A DNA stretch of 64,000 bases from Siniperca chuatsi (lineage: Eukaryota > Chordata > Actinopteri > Centrarchiformes > Sinipercidae). Below are positions 23,848 to 35,994 of this stretch, piece after piece (the first letter of the stretch is position 1; each line of letters opens with the position of its first letter). Location: the NCBI RefSeq assembly GCF_020085105.1, contig NC_058052.1:15788233-15852232 (forward strand). Reading direction: 5' to 3'. A program made the translations under genes and the position numbers. Below the pieces are notes generated by a model that saw nothing but the letters and a program-made list of their open reading frames with translations, did not search any database and was not told where the DNA came from.

Positions 23848-26570
23848 GAACACGTGGTGGTTCTAATGGACTTACTGACTGAAGACGGAGTTATGTGTAC
23901 GAACCAGGGTTTCCCCTCACCATCCTCCAGCTCGGACAGTGCGGCGCTACCTAACATAACTGTCAACACTCACACTGTTTTTCAATAGGTCATCTTTTAT
24001 TTGAACCCTCGTTGTGCCACAGCACCACCCACACTCTTTCCACTTTCCACTAGTCATTTGTACAGGCAAGTATCACACAGTAGATCCCTTTTTTAAATCC
24101 CATTGCACACTTCTTCTCCATTCCCTTGCACATACCAATAAAGGAAGTATATGAGCTATGGAAATTTGTAGGAAATATTTCAGATTAAAGAATGGTCTGT
24201 TACTGTGTGAGATTGTGTTAGGAGACAATCTTAAAATACCAGACTAACTATTAATGTTTGCTCTGCAACACAATGTTCTGTATTCTGTATTTTTACTCTG
24301 GGCCTTTTTCATTTTGAGGGGCAATATTTGCCCATTGCCTAGCCTCAATCTATGACACTAAGCATGCCATAGATTTATGGAACTAGGGAATCAAACTGGT
24401 TTGATATTCAGCATAGAAACTGGCATCTAATGATATCCAAACAAGCAAAGCCAGTACAGCCAATAGCCGCAGGAGTAGCCTGTTAGGAAGGGGGGTGTGT
24501 GTGTGTGTGTGTGGTTTGTGGAGAGGTGGAGACCTTTTGTTCTTAAAAAATGTTTTTCTTAATTTCAGAGGTTAGTGTTGGCAGATATTTTGTGTGACCA
24601 CACTGCTGCTGTCGAGGCAGTTTATATCGTGGGTCAGAAAGTAAGGAAGTAAAATCTAGGACAAATCCTGGTTCACATTTCTCTATTTACCGTAATTTCC
24701 TTTGACTGGACATGCTTGAATGCAGTTTCTGATTCTGAAGGATGTGCTAATGGTACCTCAGGTGCGACGTTCCCTATGATGGGGTGAAGATACTTTATGG
24801 ATACTTACCCTAAGAAAAAAAAACAGCTGGATTGTGTTTTCCTGAATGGTTAATGTAGATTTAAAATATGAACAACAATTTTGTATTTTGTAGATATTAC
24901 ACAGTAGTTGGTTAAGGCAATGATAGTTTGCATTTTGCCAGATCTTCATATCAACACAACATACACAGCCCAAGTACAGTTTTGAATTGCTTATTAAATG
25001 CAGAGCACATATCGTACTGCCACATCTTGTGCCAAAACACTCAAGGTAGGCTTGTTTGACAAACATGTACAGGCAATTGTGTCTGAGAAGCAAAATCTAA
25101 TAACATATTTAAAGGTGGACTCTACAACTAATGTGTAGCTTAATCCAAGTCTTTCTGTAGTTTTCTAGCTGTTGATAACGGTATTCTGTTTTTCATGTGT
25201 TGTTTTTTTTTTGTGTTTGTACTGGTATTTCCAGCCATGACAAATAGACAAACCAGCACTACATTCCTTCATTGTCCAAGGGATTGTTTTTAAGCATAAT
25301 TTGTCGGATGTATTTTGCTCTTACGGAGCTGTCATGGTTGAGAGTCATTTTGTTTTTTAAACAAAATGTTGTTTTGTGTTGTGTAGATTCAGACCAAAAT
25401 AAATGCTTTTGGCTTGGAGAGAGCCCCCTTTAAATGCATACAGACGTGTCTGTATTTCAGATGCTGTTTTACTGAAAATAGGTTCACATCATACTTGCCC
25501 GGGAATAGGAACATTTATGGAACTTGATTTTCCAATGAATTGATTCCCCTGTCTTTGTGATTGTTTGTTCACATGTGGCTATTTTTAAAAATGCTTGTTC
25601 AACACTAAAATGTTCTGTATAAAAGAAAAAATAGACGTGTGGTTTATATTTTGTTGTTTTTAAATAATAAAAATCTTAATTTCAATTTGTCTAAAATGTA
25701 TCTGTTGATTTTCTGTTTTGAATAAAGAGTAAAGTTGTTTAAGTTTATAAAAAAAGATTTGTTAATTGCTACATATTGACATATTTGGGTCTTTTTGTTT
25801 TGTTTTGCATATGCACCATTTTTAACATTGTGCAAAATGACCCACATGAGGACATAGTAAATTTGTGGGTGAAATAAAATTCCATAAGAAAAAAATTACA
25901 ATGTGGAAAATAATTTATATTAAATAAATTATACCTTCAGAAAAGCATAAGCCTATGCTTCATTTTCCTCATCTAACCATTTTATTCTGGGACTTACTGC
26001 ATATTATGATAATGTCAATGAGTCTTTACGATGACATAATGTTTAATAATGATTTGAGAGTGTTCCGATTTTTCCTCCCTTTATAAAAATGTCTGCTCCT
26101 AAATAAAAATGTTTAAAATAATACTGTATTTCAAAAGAATTTAAACTGGAAAGTGCACATTTCAGACATAAGTCTGTTAATTCCCTAGTTAGTTAATAGC
26201 AGAAACCCTCTTTTATCTTTACTCTTAATGTCCGTTTGTTTTGTCATGTCACCATTTTCTACCTCTGCCAATTATTTTGGCATTTATTATTTTGTTAGTG
26301 AGAAATTAATAAAGATATTTAAAATAAGCGGTTAATACATTTCAATAAAGAGTTTGAGTTTCTGGCTCAAATTGCTCTATTCTGTATTTGTGCTTATTTG
26401 GTACCTGTCATTAGTAATGGAAAATTATGTGTTTCCCAAACCTCAATTTAATAATCTCTAGAGTGTACCTTTTGAGGGGTATATCATGAAGGAATATTAT
26501 TAGAAAAAGAGGGAGAGACAAGTGTATTCGCAAAAGCAGTTTTGCTGAAAAATATCACTTGAACCACCGA
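23848..26570 (+). other. xpo5 3' UTR and downstream intergenic DNA
   Basis: After the xpo5 stop, poly(A) signals AATAAA occur at 24137-24142, 25398-25403 and 25721-25726. The first gives a compact 3' UTR of about 300 nt and the others could serve longer isoforms. A (GT)n tract lies at about 24493-24513. No other gene is seen. The 25.6-26.5 kb part is strongly AT-rich. Confidence 0.5.
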
Positions 26571-26580
26571 GTAGATGGGG

Positions 26581-26828
26581 GGCGGTAATGCGCCATTTGC
26601 TGTTTGCCAACTACCGTAAAACACAGTAATGAGCTGTAGAGAAGTAGAACGGTGTGTGTGATCATGGCTGCTTATCAGCTGCAGATGGTAACCTATGTTA
26701 TATCTTTTGTTATTATGAAATAAATTGGTAATTAATACATGTAGATTTAATATCCACGGTCAACAGGCAGTCGTTTGTGCCTCGAAGTGTTCAACGTCAC
26801 ACAACCAACCTAAAAAGTTTAAACGTCG
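26581..26828 (+). other. Candidate promoter and two short 5' exons of an unidentified gene
   Basis: GGCGGTAATGCGCCATTTGC followed by TTTGCCAACTACCGTAAAA resembles a conserved block I associate with many teleost promoters. After it, ATG at 26664 opens eight codons (MAAYQLQM) to a possible donor at 26687. A possible second exon 26767-26828 (acceptor GTCAACAG, donor CG|GTAAGA) continues the frame with AVVCASKCSTSHNQ. The first donor, GTAACC, is weak and I cannot name a protein family. This is a hypothesis from splice-like signals only. Confidence 0.25.
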
Positions 26829-27806
26829 GTAAGAAAACACCGGTAACGTTAGCTAACGTATAGCAAGCAGGAGCCCTGCTAACAACAGAGTCGTTAAATA
26901 AAGAGGTACATTTGTAATTTGGTACAGTAAAGTACTGCAATTCCTTGTGTCTTTGTACGTACATTTACTCAAGGACTGTATTAAAAAATTTGAGGTACTT
27001 CTACTCCACTAGCTACATTTCATAGGCGAATTTTGTAGCGCTACTTTTCATTTCACAGCTATAGTTACTAGTTACTACACAAATTAAGAAAATATAAAGA
27101 AAATATGATGCATTGTTTATAGATTAAACCACCCAAGAGTAAATAAAGAAGTTAAAATTAGCTCCACCTCTGCCAGCTACAACATTAAAATGCTCACATG
27201 TTGCATCAATAATAATGATCCAGTAATATAACACTGACAGGGCTCGAGCGTTTTGGTACCTTAAATACATTTTGAGAACACTTCTGTATGCAAGACTTTT
27301 ACTCGTAATTGAGTTGTTTTTGTTGGTATTGTTATTTTTACTTATGTAAATGATCTGAATTCTTTTCCCACCTCTGCTCTTATGTAATGAGCTGTCATTG
27401 CTGTTTACTGGTAAGAACCCTGACATTCACCTTAAATTTAGTTTCCTTGCCTTGTTATATAAAAACATTTGTCCACAAATATCACATGGCTATTCAGTGT
27501 GTTCTGCTTGTTATTGCGATTAATCGAAGCTGGTTAGTAAAATAGTAAAACCCAGAGTATTTTTAAATGGCAGCACCATTACATCAAACGGAGATTGTTA
27601 ACCTGATATACAGAACTGTAATGTGTATCAATTTATGTTTGCCTGTGACTCAGCATGACATATTTGGATTCTCTGGAAACTACTTTCTACAAGAATTTAA
27701 AGTTTTTGTAGTGGTTGGTTCTGCAGGCTAGAAGAGGTTTATTAAAGGATGGGTTAAGATATTTCAAGTCGATCTTAATACAATATTTATATGCCTATAT
27801 GTAATC

Positions 27807-28108
27807 TAGAGCTGACACGATTAGTCCATTAATCGCTAAGTCATTTGACAGAAAATTATTCTGCAACCATTTTGAGCCAGTTACTCCTTTCAGTCATTTA
27901 TCAAGCAAAAATGCCAAACATTATCTGGTTTCAGCTTTTCAGATGTGAGGATTTGTTGCTTTTCTTTGCCATATATGACAGCAAACTCAATATCTTTGGA
28001 ACAAAACAAGAAACTGTAAAATGCCACCTTGGGCTCTGGGCTATAATGGAAATCTTAAATTATTTTATGGATTAATTGTGAAACTAATCGCTAGATTCAT
28101 CGATAATG
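27807..28108. mobile_element. hAT-type MITE, right end truncated
   Basis: Same family as 7854-8276 and 40968-41326. The start is TAGAGCTGACACGATTAGTC. Internal matches include CAAAAATGCCAAACATTATC, AGATGTGAGGATTTGTTGC and CACCTTGGGCTCTGGGCT. The expected GTTGCAGCCCTA end is missing or degenerate, so the right boundary is approximate. Confidence 0.65.
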
Positions 28109-28396
28109 AAGAAGAATATTCCTCCTGTCCATACTGGTCTTGAAGAGATCCTTTCCTAGCGCACAAAACAAAACAAAAACCCTGCACCCACCTTCAGTAT
28201 GCCATCTCCCACCCACGCTACAGTGTCTCAGGATTCTGGATAACCAGTGCTTTCCAGTACAACAAAGGAATGTCTTTTGTGTTATGTCTTTTTTTTTTTT
28301 TTTTACTAGGACAGTATCTCTAAATTTAAGTCCAAAGAGCAAAATCTGTAATTGCTTCCTTTCCAGTAATCCTTATTTTCTCCGTGTCTTCTAGGG

Positions 28397-28599
28397 CCCA
28401 TTGCCCATCCAGCAGCACCATGCTCCTTCTGCTTTGCCCATCACTGCTTTCTGGTTGCAAGATCCTCATCATCAGTGTGACTCTGCAAGACATGCCTCGA
28501 CATTTGTCTTCAAAAAACGCACAACCCACAGTATATTATATGATGAGATTTATAAATTCACAACATCTGCAATTTCAAACCCCTAGCAAGGATGGATGA
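28397..28599 (+). other. Candidate terminal exon, unidentified
   Basis: A strong acceptor (TTTTCTCCGTGTCTTCTAG before 28397) precedes a block open in two plus-strand frames. One gives 63 residues starting GPLPIQQHHAPSA and ending at a TAG at about 28587-28589. The other runs to a TGA at about 28600. The minus strand is open through most of it too. AATAAA occurs about 270 nt downstream (28868). It could be the last exon of the hypothetical gene starting at 26664, or chance. I recognise no domain. Confidence 0.22.
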
Positions 28600-28939
28600 A
28601 AACAGACTCCTTTTCTTGATCATACATACAATAATTGGCAATTTATAATCCAAATAACCCTGGATAAACTTGTAACCTGCTATCACTGAAAGTGATTAGT
28701 AGTATTAATATTTTGATTCAGTGACTAACACTATACAACAAATACATTGTTGTTAATATTTTCTGATGCTTATTCAGAATGAAAGAGTATTAATTTGTGA
28801 GGCAATGGCATTTATTGTTAACCTTGTTCTAGAGTGATTTGTGTTACTAGAAGGTACAGAAATTAAAGAAATAAAAAAATCATTGATTATAAAATGTATT
28901 CACTACACTTGGACTTTGGCATATTTGTTTTCAACAACA

Positions 28940-29560
28940 TTAAATCAGTAGAAGTAATTTTTGTTTTTGTTTTTTGCAATGCCCAAGGAAAAATCTTTAA
29001 TGTCAGATATCTACAAATAGTTCAAAACAAAGTACAAAGATGAAACAAGATAACTGATTGCATAATTGACTCTCTTCAATTTAAGTAGAGGCACCTTTGG
29101 CAGCAGTTGTGGGCTTGAGTGCATACAGATGGATCTGTGGTGTCCCCATGCGTCAAGTTGCATGGGGAGTCAATAGTCATTTTCAAGTCCTGCCACAAAT
29201 GTTCAAAAGGATTGTTGTCTGGACTCTCATATGGCTTTATGTTTGGGGTAGCTGTCTTAGCTGTTAGAAAATATATATTATTCCAAATGGCTGTTTTACA
29301 GACTAAAGCAGGTCTGTCTCCAGGATCTCTCTGTATTTTGCTGCATTTGTCTGACCCTCCACCTTCACAAGTCCTCAGAGCCTGCTGCAGAGAAACATCC
29401 CCACAGCATGGTGCTGCTACCACCGGGCTTCATGGAGGGGATGGTGTGGTTCTGTTAAAATGCAGTTTTTTGCTTACACCAAATATTGCATTTAGTTTAA
29501 TGAGCTTTAAAGTAGCAGTAGGCCTTGCCACACAAGTGCCCCTCTCACTCAGACTCGGAA
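28940..29560 (-). mobile_element. Degenerate Tc1/mariner-like transposon fragment
   Basis: On the minus strand, conceptual translation shows SPDNNPFEHLWQDLKMTI, the C-terminal part of the Tc1-family DDE transposase (family motif SPDxNPIExxWxxLK). A shifted frame then shows TTAAKGAST, like the AAKGxST tail of the same family. Frames are broken, so it is a dead copy. Boundaries are approximate and the right-hand part (CACAGCATGGTGCTGCTACC) also resembles a dispersed fish transposon. Confidence 0.6.
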
Positions 29561-30340
29561 TGATTTGAGGATGGCCTGCTCAAGGCAGATTTACAGCAGT
29601 GCTATTTGCTATCCCCATTTCGAGGGTTAATCAGTTCCCTGGGAATTTTGTTATATCATTCCCCCGACTGATACTTTTCAGTAGCCTTGTCTTGTAATGG
29701 TTTAGAATATACCAGATAGGGCAGTATTTAAAGTAAAATCACTTGTAAAGTCACACCTTTACATTACACACAGTTGACCTCCATTCAGCCAAAGTGTGTG
29801 ACTTCTAAAAACAGTTGATACACTGGCTATTGTTAAGGTATGTAAAGAGAGTGGACACCTGTGAATTTAGTTTGTTTATATTTCTATAGTTATATTTTGA
29901 TATTAAAGTATTTTGTTGTGTGTTGATCAGTGTGGAAAAAATATTAAAACAAATTACACCCACTCTGCCAGTGTTATAAAACTTACTTGACATTACTGTT
30001 GCTAATTTGTTATTTTCTTTGCTTTGATTCTTTTTTTGTTGCCATGAAATTTAGGCCTGTGTGGGACTGACAAAAATCATGGAGGGAGGTTTGTGACTGT
30101 GCCAATAATAATGTCTTAATGATCAAATGGGGTCACTCACACCTGTGCTTGATGATGTTTTATCATGTATAATTATTATTTATGTAGCCTGAGAAAGGTC
30201 ACTGTAGACCGTAACGTTGCTTAATAAATACATATTAAGTGTCATTCCCATAGTTATAATTTTGTATATTTTATTTTTCAGTCAATTAACACACATTAGC
30301 CTGTTTTCCACCAGCAGCACCAGCTTCACGGCAGCTTAGC
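29561..30340. other. Intergenic region with a minor repeat fragment
   Basis: No gene seen. TGAGAAAGGTCACTGTAGAC plus CGTAACGTTGC at about 30190-30220 resembles a short dispersed-element fragment that I have seen in other vertebrate sequence (low confidence). Confidence 0.35.
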
Positions 30341-30346
30341 AACGCG

Positions 30347-30359
30347 GTTGCGGGGCAAC
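30347..30359. promoter_or_regulatory. Possible RFX (X-box-like) site upstream of the cystatin gene
   Basis: GTTGCGGGGCAAC is an inverted repeat of GTTGC half-sites with a 3-nt spacer, preceded by the overlapping palindrome GCAACGCGGTTGC. RFX proteins bind GTTGCC-type half-sites. It lies about 180 bp upstream of the cystatin ATG. Function is inferred from the motif alone. Confidence 0.3.
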
Positions 30360-30540
30360 ACAGAAGTTTCTGGTCTGAGTGGGTGATTTTCAGTTCGGAC
30401 GTTCATATTTTAATCAACATATAGGAAACAGGTGTGCGTTTGTAGCTAGCATGTTTTAACCCTGCTTTGAACGCGACTCTAGCTATTTATAACCGATAAC
30501 CGAGACTTTTGCTACTTCTAAACAACTTATTGGGTTTAGG

Positions 30541-31269
30541 ATGTTCGTCTTTTTTTGTATTTTCGTTTGTGCTTTCGCCGGTCGCTTTGAAACCACCAGA
30601 AAAGTGATGCCCGGTCAACCAAACGGAGTCCCAGTAAACAGCGCCGACGTCTTACAGGCAGCAAGGTTTGCTGTGGTTGAGTTCAACAAAGCCAACAAAG
30701 AAGACCTGTTTGCTTACAAAATTGTGAACATAATGTCGGCCAAAAAGCAGGTAAAACTTAACTCTGGAGTCAAACGTAATTTTAAACCATAAACAGATGC
30801 CTATAATGACTGTCTAAGGACAGGGTGTGTGCTGTAGAGCTTGTAAAGCCCCATGGGGCAAACTGTGATTTGTGATATTGGGCTATAGTAATACAGTTGA
30901 CTTAAAATTAGTCCTGCTACTTCCTCTAGGTAGTCGCGGGAATAAACTACATCCTGGAAATACAGCTTGTACGTACAAAATGCAAGACGAGCGACACGAC
31001 TGACAGTGAACCATGTGTTTACCACTCTCCACGCAAGGCAAGTTCAAGATTTTAGGTGGTGCCTAACACGCTCTCAGAAAACAGGCATCCAAACAATTGT
31101 GTGCACTACTTTTGTCTCAGTGCACTTGCTCAATGAGGAAAATATTAAAAGGAATTCACAAATGTTTCCATTTTTATTTTAGGAAATGCAGTGCCACTTC
31201 ATCGTTACAGAAATCCCTTGGGAACATTCACGTGTACTTACTGAAAAGAAGTGTGTCAAACGTAATTAA
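30541..31269 (+). CDS. Family 2 cystatin, cystatin-F-like (complete, 3 exons)
   Basis: Secreted or endolysosomal reversible inhibitor of papain-family cysteine cathepsins. Exons 30541-30750, 30930-31037 and 31183-31269 encode 134 residues. Residues 1-14 are a hydrophobic signal peptide. The three inhibitory elements are present: N-terminal Gly in PG (24-25), QVVAG (70-74, consensus QxVxG) at the exon 1/2 junction, and PW (118-119) in the second hairpin. Four cysteines (88, 99, 110, 130) give the two standard disulfides. Both introns sit where they sit in classical cystatin genes. The second intron starts with GC (AAG|GCAAGT), a known minority donor class; reading through would stop after four codons. 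The segment VLQAARFAVVEFNKAN resembles cystatin F best, but orthology to a named fish cystatin is not settled. Confidence 0.9.
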
Positions 31270-34200
31270 ATGACATTCTGTTGGTGTTAAGTAAACTATC
31301 ACTGAGCAGCATTTTACTTGTGTTCATTTCAGATTTAAGAAATGGTTTAGGAATGTCCACACCCTGCATTTATGTTCATAATCTAGTGATTTCATTGGCT
31401 CCCAGATATGCCACTTGTTCTAACGGAGTTGAATTAAGTTCAGTGACCTGCACTCACTCTGCACTGTATAACACAAAAAAAGGCATAATTATTCGAGTGA
31501 GTGACCGGGGCAGCTTTACTGTGCCTCATCTCTCAGTGTGTGTCCTGGCAGCTGTAAGGCTCTGGTTGCGTGTCAAGCATGGACAGACACATGGCTGTTA
31601 AACGGAGACCGGGCTACACCTCTCCACACTACAATCACGGTCTCCAGAAGGGCGCTGTATGGAGGATTACAGGCATTTTCAGATTACTGCTCAGCAAGAC
31701 TGAACTGTCTGCTGCTCTGACCCCCTTTTTTTTACAGGGGGAAATAGACAGCTCACTGATAATATGCAGATAAACACACACAGTGCAGGGGGGAAATTAT
31801 GTCAAATACTGCAGGAGGATGTGTAAGTGGGTGTTTGTTCTGTGTGTGTGTGTATATGAAGATTTGATCTAGTACCATTTTAGGGGCTTTTCCTCTCTTA
31901 ACCACATATTTGCATCACTCTTTCAAGAGAGGGGAAATGGAAGCTAGGATTAGTGACTGATAAAATGTCTTAGTAGTTTTTAAATAGGAGATACTGTTAA
32001 GTGGCATTCAGGCAAAAGGGGCTGTGTCTGTTTGGCTTTGATTACAGTAAACAGCCGCATGGATAAGCGGTTCACACACACACCCTCTCTCTCTCACCCA
32101 GTCCATAATGTCTCTAATCTTGGATGTCTTAATCAAACTGAGCAAAACATAAAGAATTGGCTGGCACTGTGGATTAGGTAGCAGGGGTTAGGAATGTGGG
32201 GGAAGGGGGATACTCCTTAAAGTGGGATGACTAACATTGAAGCTCCGGTGCCAGGAGTATGCCCTGTCCATCTGCCATTCCACTCACCCACCCACCCACT
32301 GACACACTAACAGGTGCGTGCGCGCAGATACACGTGTGTTTTCTGTGCACACGCTCACATACTCCACCCTGCACTCTGGCCCTACCCCTGTCCTCACTTA
32401 CCCTGGGCAGCAGATGGTGAGGGGTAAGGCTTGTAGCACCCCTCCCCACTCCAAGCCACCAGCCCATCACCCCCTATTTTTTTTTTTCCCCCCACGAACA
32501 TCACCCCACCCCTCTTTGTGTTGTTGAAGAGCCTGAGTGTTGAAAGGCGAGCCCCAGCTTGTCTCCCCCCCCCACAAATCCTTGGCTGGCTGCCATTGGC
32601 GGGACTCAGTCAGGTGTCCTAATGCTTCAGTTAGGGGAGGAAACGCTGGTTAATCTGCCCATCGCGTGCCACTGGCCATGGCCTGGCCTCTTTGTGTCTG
32701 GCACCCCTCTGATCAGTCCCTCCACCCCTTCATCTGTCTTCCTCCCTTCTCTACCCAGTTTCTCTACCCCAAGACAGTGTCATCCTTTCTTAAAGATCAT
32801 CCCCTCTTCCTCTCGGGATGTGTTTAACTACATTCTTTATTGGACAAATCTAGTAGTTTTGACAGTTGTCCTATATCTTTGTTAAATGATCCAACTTATT
32901 TATTCTATCAGTTATTAAACCCTACTCTATTTAGTGCTGACTCATCACAGGCCTCCAGTATGCCTGCAAATGCACCTTAAAGGAAAAATGTTGCTATTGA
33001 ATATTACACCTGTTCTGTATAACTTCTCTACTGCTTCTCACCTACGGTACAGGCTTTTCAGTGCATACCGTGTGTTGAGATGTGTAACTTCAGCCATTAT
33101 TACATTTTGCTGCTCGTATTACTCACGCTCACCGCCCTCTTTATCAAGCCCAAGTTATAGTGCATCATTGTGAAATAATGTTGGCCGGTTGTGGTCGCTT
33201 CTAAAGCAATACTTGAAGGGATTTGTTAATACAAAATTGCTACCAATTAAATTGAGGTATCAACACATCAATGTACTGTAAGAATGGACTGAAATCCACA
33301 AATTTAAATGCTAAAGAGTAACTTGATCATCTTTTGTTGTATCAGTTATTTAAATTTTACTCTCGATCTTTCATGCATCATCTCATAGACTTTTACCTAT
33401 CTCATTATACAGAAGCAGCATCACCCCGTACTCCTGGAAGGTGCATTGCTCTGATTAGGATGAATGGTGGTTAGATGCTACTTGGAGGAGGTTGATATGG
33501 TGTGGTTGCATAACCAGAGAGGGGTCCTTACCATTTGACCCCCGCTGACCTTCTTTTTTTATTGACCCTGGGTTTGGTCACCACTTCAGAGCACAGGCAG
33601 GAGTATAAGGTCAGAGTTCAAAGTATCCTCAGCTGTGCTGTCATGGAAACAGCAGCCTTTGCTCTTCTGATGGTCAGTTTTAATCTAAGGACAGTGGTTT
33701 GTTTAAAACCATAGTTTCATTTGCTGTTATTTTGTCTAACCTTTTAAAGATTTGGTGCTCACTCCTTTAAAGCTCTAAAACTACACTTGTTTTTTATGTG
33801 GCTACAGCCAAACTTAAGATATTAATCTTTGTGGACCGATATCAAATTTGGAAATATTGAAATACAGATGTACGCAATTGTTCCTGTTGTAGTACTGATG
33901 CTTCCTGGGTTGTTTTGAGGATAATGTGACTTCAAATGTTCCCATGTTGAAGTATCGTTTTGAGCTGCTCGTTAGATTTTACTGATTCATTCTTTGTGTT
34001 TTACCTGCTATTCTTGTATTTTACGTGCTGTCTTGGCCATCACATGTGCTATGTGCAGCAAAGCACTTCAGTGTTGTGACCAAAGCTTCATAATCCGCCA
34101 TTGTGGTCAATCGAAACACACCCGTGGTTTGTTTTTCCACTTCCTGTTTGTGACCGTTGTGAAGGGTTTCCTTGCAATCAGTGCTGCGGCAGGGGGGGAG

Positions 34201-34360
34201 AAAAAATCAATAATTTCAATGTAACGTGTGGCCAATGGAATAAGGGAATGATTTATGTAGGGATGGCTACTCCCTGAATCAGATGGGATTTGTGTGTTTG
34301 GTGGCTGGATGAGTGGAGGGAAGCAGGGGTGGTGGTACAGCGACCCAGAGCAAGAAGAAC
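31270..34360. other. Intergenic DNA, no supported gene
   Basis: Contains pyrimidine-rich and CA-rich tracts near 32090 and 32280-32350, and many G/C runs around 32170-32580. Open frames here are low-complexity and lack splice context or homology. AATTAAA overlaps the cystatin stop, and no strong AATAAA follows closely. Confidence 0.4.
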
Positions 34361-34368
34361 TATAAAAG
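34361..34368 (+). promoter_or_regulatory. Candidate TATA box
   Basis: TATAAAAG in a purine-rich context (GAACTATAAAAGGTT), with a plausible initiation zone about 30 nt downstream. It would drive a transcript that includes the candidate exon at 34897-35122. Inference from motif and position only. Confidence 0.4.
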
Positions 34369-34896
34369 GTTAAAAAAGTGTGCTTCACTGCTGTTGATCG
34401 TGGCACCACTCGTCTCCTCTTCCCGCTGTCCGTCTCCTCTCTTTTCATCCCTCAAACACACCATGCTCTCTGACTGTCCCGCTTAATCGTAGCGCTGTAG
34501 TATTATGAGACTAAAGACCGACGGGGCGCACACACAGAGCACACATACACACACCAGGAGTTTAGCAGGTTGTGGACCACCAGCCAGAAACAGCATATGT
34601 CCCTCTCCTCTCCAGATTAATGTTAATATTACCATACAGTCAGAGAGGAAGGGATAGGGGCAAGGGGTAGGGAGGGGTGTGAGATGAAAGGTAGAGGGAG
34701 AGTGTAAGAGACTTGCAGACGGACTAAGATTCAGAGGGAAGCGTGAGGCAAGAGGAATGAGAGCGAGTCTGCAAGGGAAAGATGTTGAGAGCAAGTCTGG
34801 GGAAGAGACAGAAAGATGGAAGTGTGGAGGCGGGAAAGAGCGAGAGAAGCGAGGACATAACAACCATAGAAAAATGTGTGTGTGTGTGTGTTTGCT

Positions 34897-35122
34897 TTAT
34901 TGCAGTGGCCCCACCTACCCCTCCATCCTGTTAAGGAGGCACAGTCCTAAGGAGGAGGGGTAGGATCCCCTCCCTCAGCTACCGACACACACACATACTC
35001 TCTCTCTGGCTCATACACACACTCTGCTCCGTAGGAAGCAGTCGCTGAAGAGCTCTGGATAGACCATGCAAGGTTCTGCAGGTGTCCCACCCTTCTCTCA
35101 TCACGAGGATGCTTTAGAAGGT
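34897..35122 (+). other. Candidate upstream exon, in phase with the fibulin gene
   Basis: An acceptor-like TTGCTTTATTGCAG precedes 34897 and a donor (GAAG|GTACTA) follows 35122. ATG at 35067 opens MQGSAGVPPFSHHEDALE and ends in phase 1. Splicing to the exon at 48310 would continue in frame through VLLRRLVD into the fibulin start MLGICVCLC. That would give an alternative N terminus placing about 26 residues ahead of the signal peptide. The in-frame join has a one-in-three chance of being coincidence. It could also belong to another, unrecognised transcript. Confidence 0.3.
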
Positions 35123-35953
35123 ACTATTTCAATTTGTTTCCTTCTCCTTTCTGCCATTTATCCCAATTCTTCTTCAGTTTCTTTGGTTTGCTCTTTCTCC
35201 TTCGCTCGAAGATTTCCTCTCTTCATTGTTCAGAGTAATCTGTGAGTCTGTGCTGCTAATGTGTATGCGTTTGTGTGAGACCGAATGCATGCTTGCATGG
35301 TTGTTTACAAGCTCTACTGTAGCCGCAGGTCTGACAACTTTAGTAGAGTGGATTCTATTGGCTACATGTGTTTCAGCTCGATTTTATTATCCTGTATAAT
35401 GGCTTTTTCAAAACTAATTTTATAGGGGTCATGGCTTTGGCTGCTTGTTGCATTATTTAGTCTAGCATTTTATTATTTTTTATTGGCGCTCAACTCTTAA
35501 GGGTGGAGGGAGACAAAGCGCATTATGTATGTGTGTATCTGTGTACACCCTCTATATGCGTATTCATGATGTTTGGGTAGAGGCTTTCTGTCAAATCAAG
35601 TCTAGTAGAAATACATGGCAGCATCTTTACAATAACAGCAAGAGTATTGTGGTTTTTTTGGGTGTGATGGTGAGTGTGAAAGAGTTGGAGATGAACAGAG
35701 TGAATTTTGGGAGTTTTTTAGGTAGTTAACGGTTGTCACATTGCCCAGCATTTTTTTACAGTAACAATAAAAATAAAAAAAACAACCTATTAGTCAGTTG
35801 AGTTGTGGCCACGCTGCATATTGTTCGGCTTTTCATCAGAAAAAAAAAGATTTATGTGTCACATAAAAACTCAATTAGTCAAAGGCTGAACGAGATTATG
35901 TTTTATTAGAGAGAAAAAGGGAGATGGCAGAAAAAATGGCTAATAATCCTACT

Positions 35954-35994
<41 letters not shown>

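Noticed and set aside
29119-29568. 149-codon plus-strand open frame
   Set aside because: It is the antisense shadow of the Tc1-like fragment on the minus strand.
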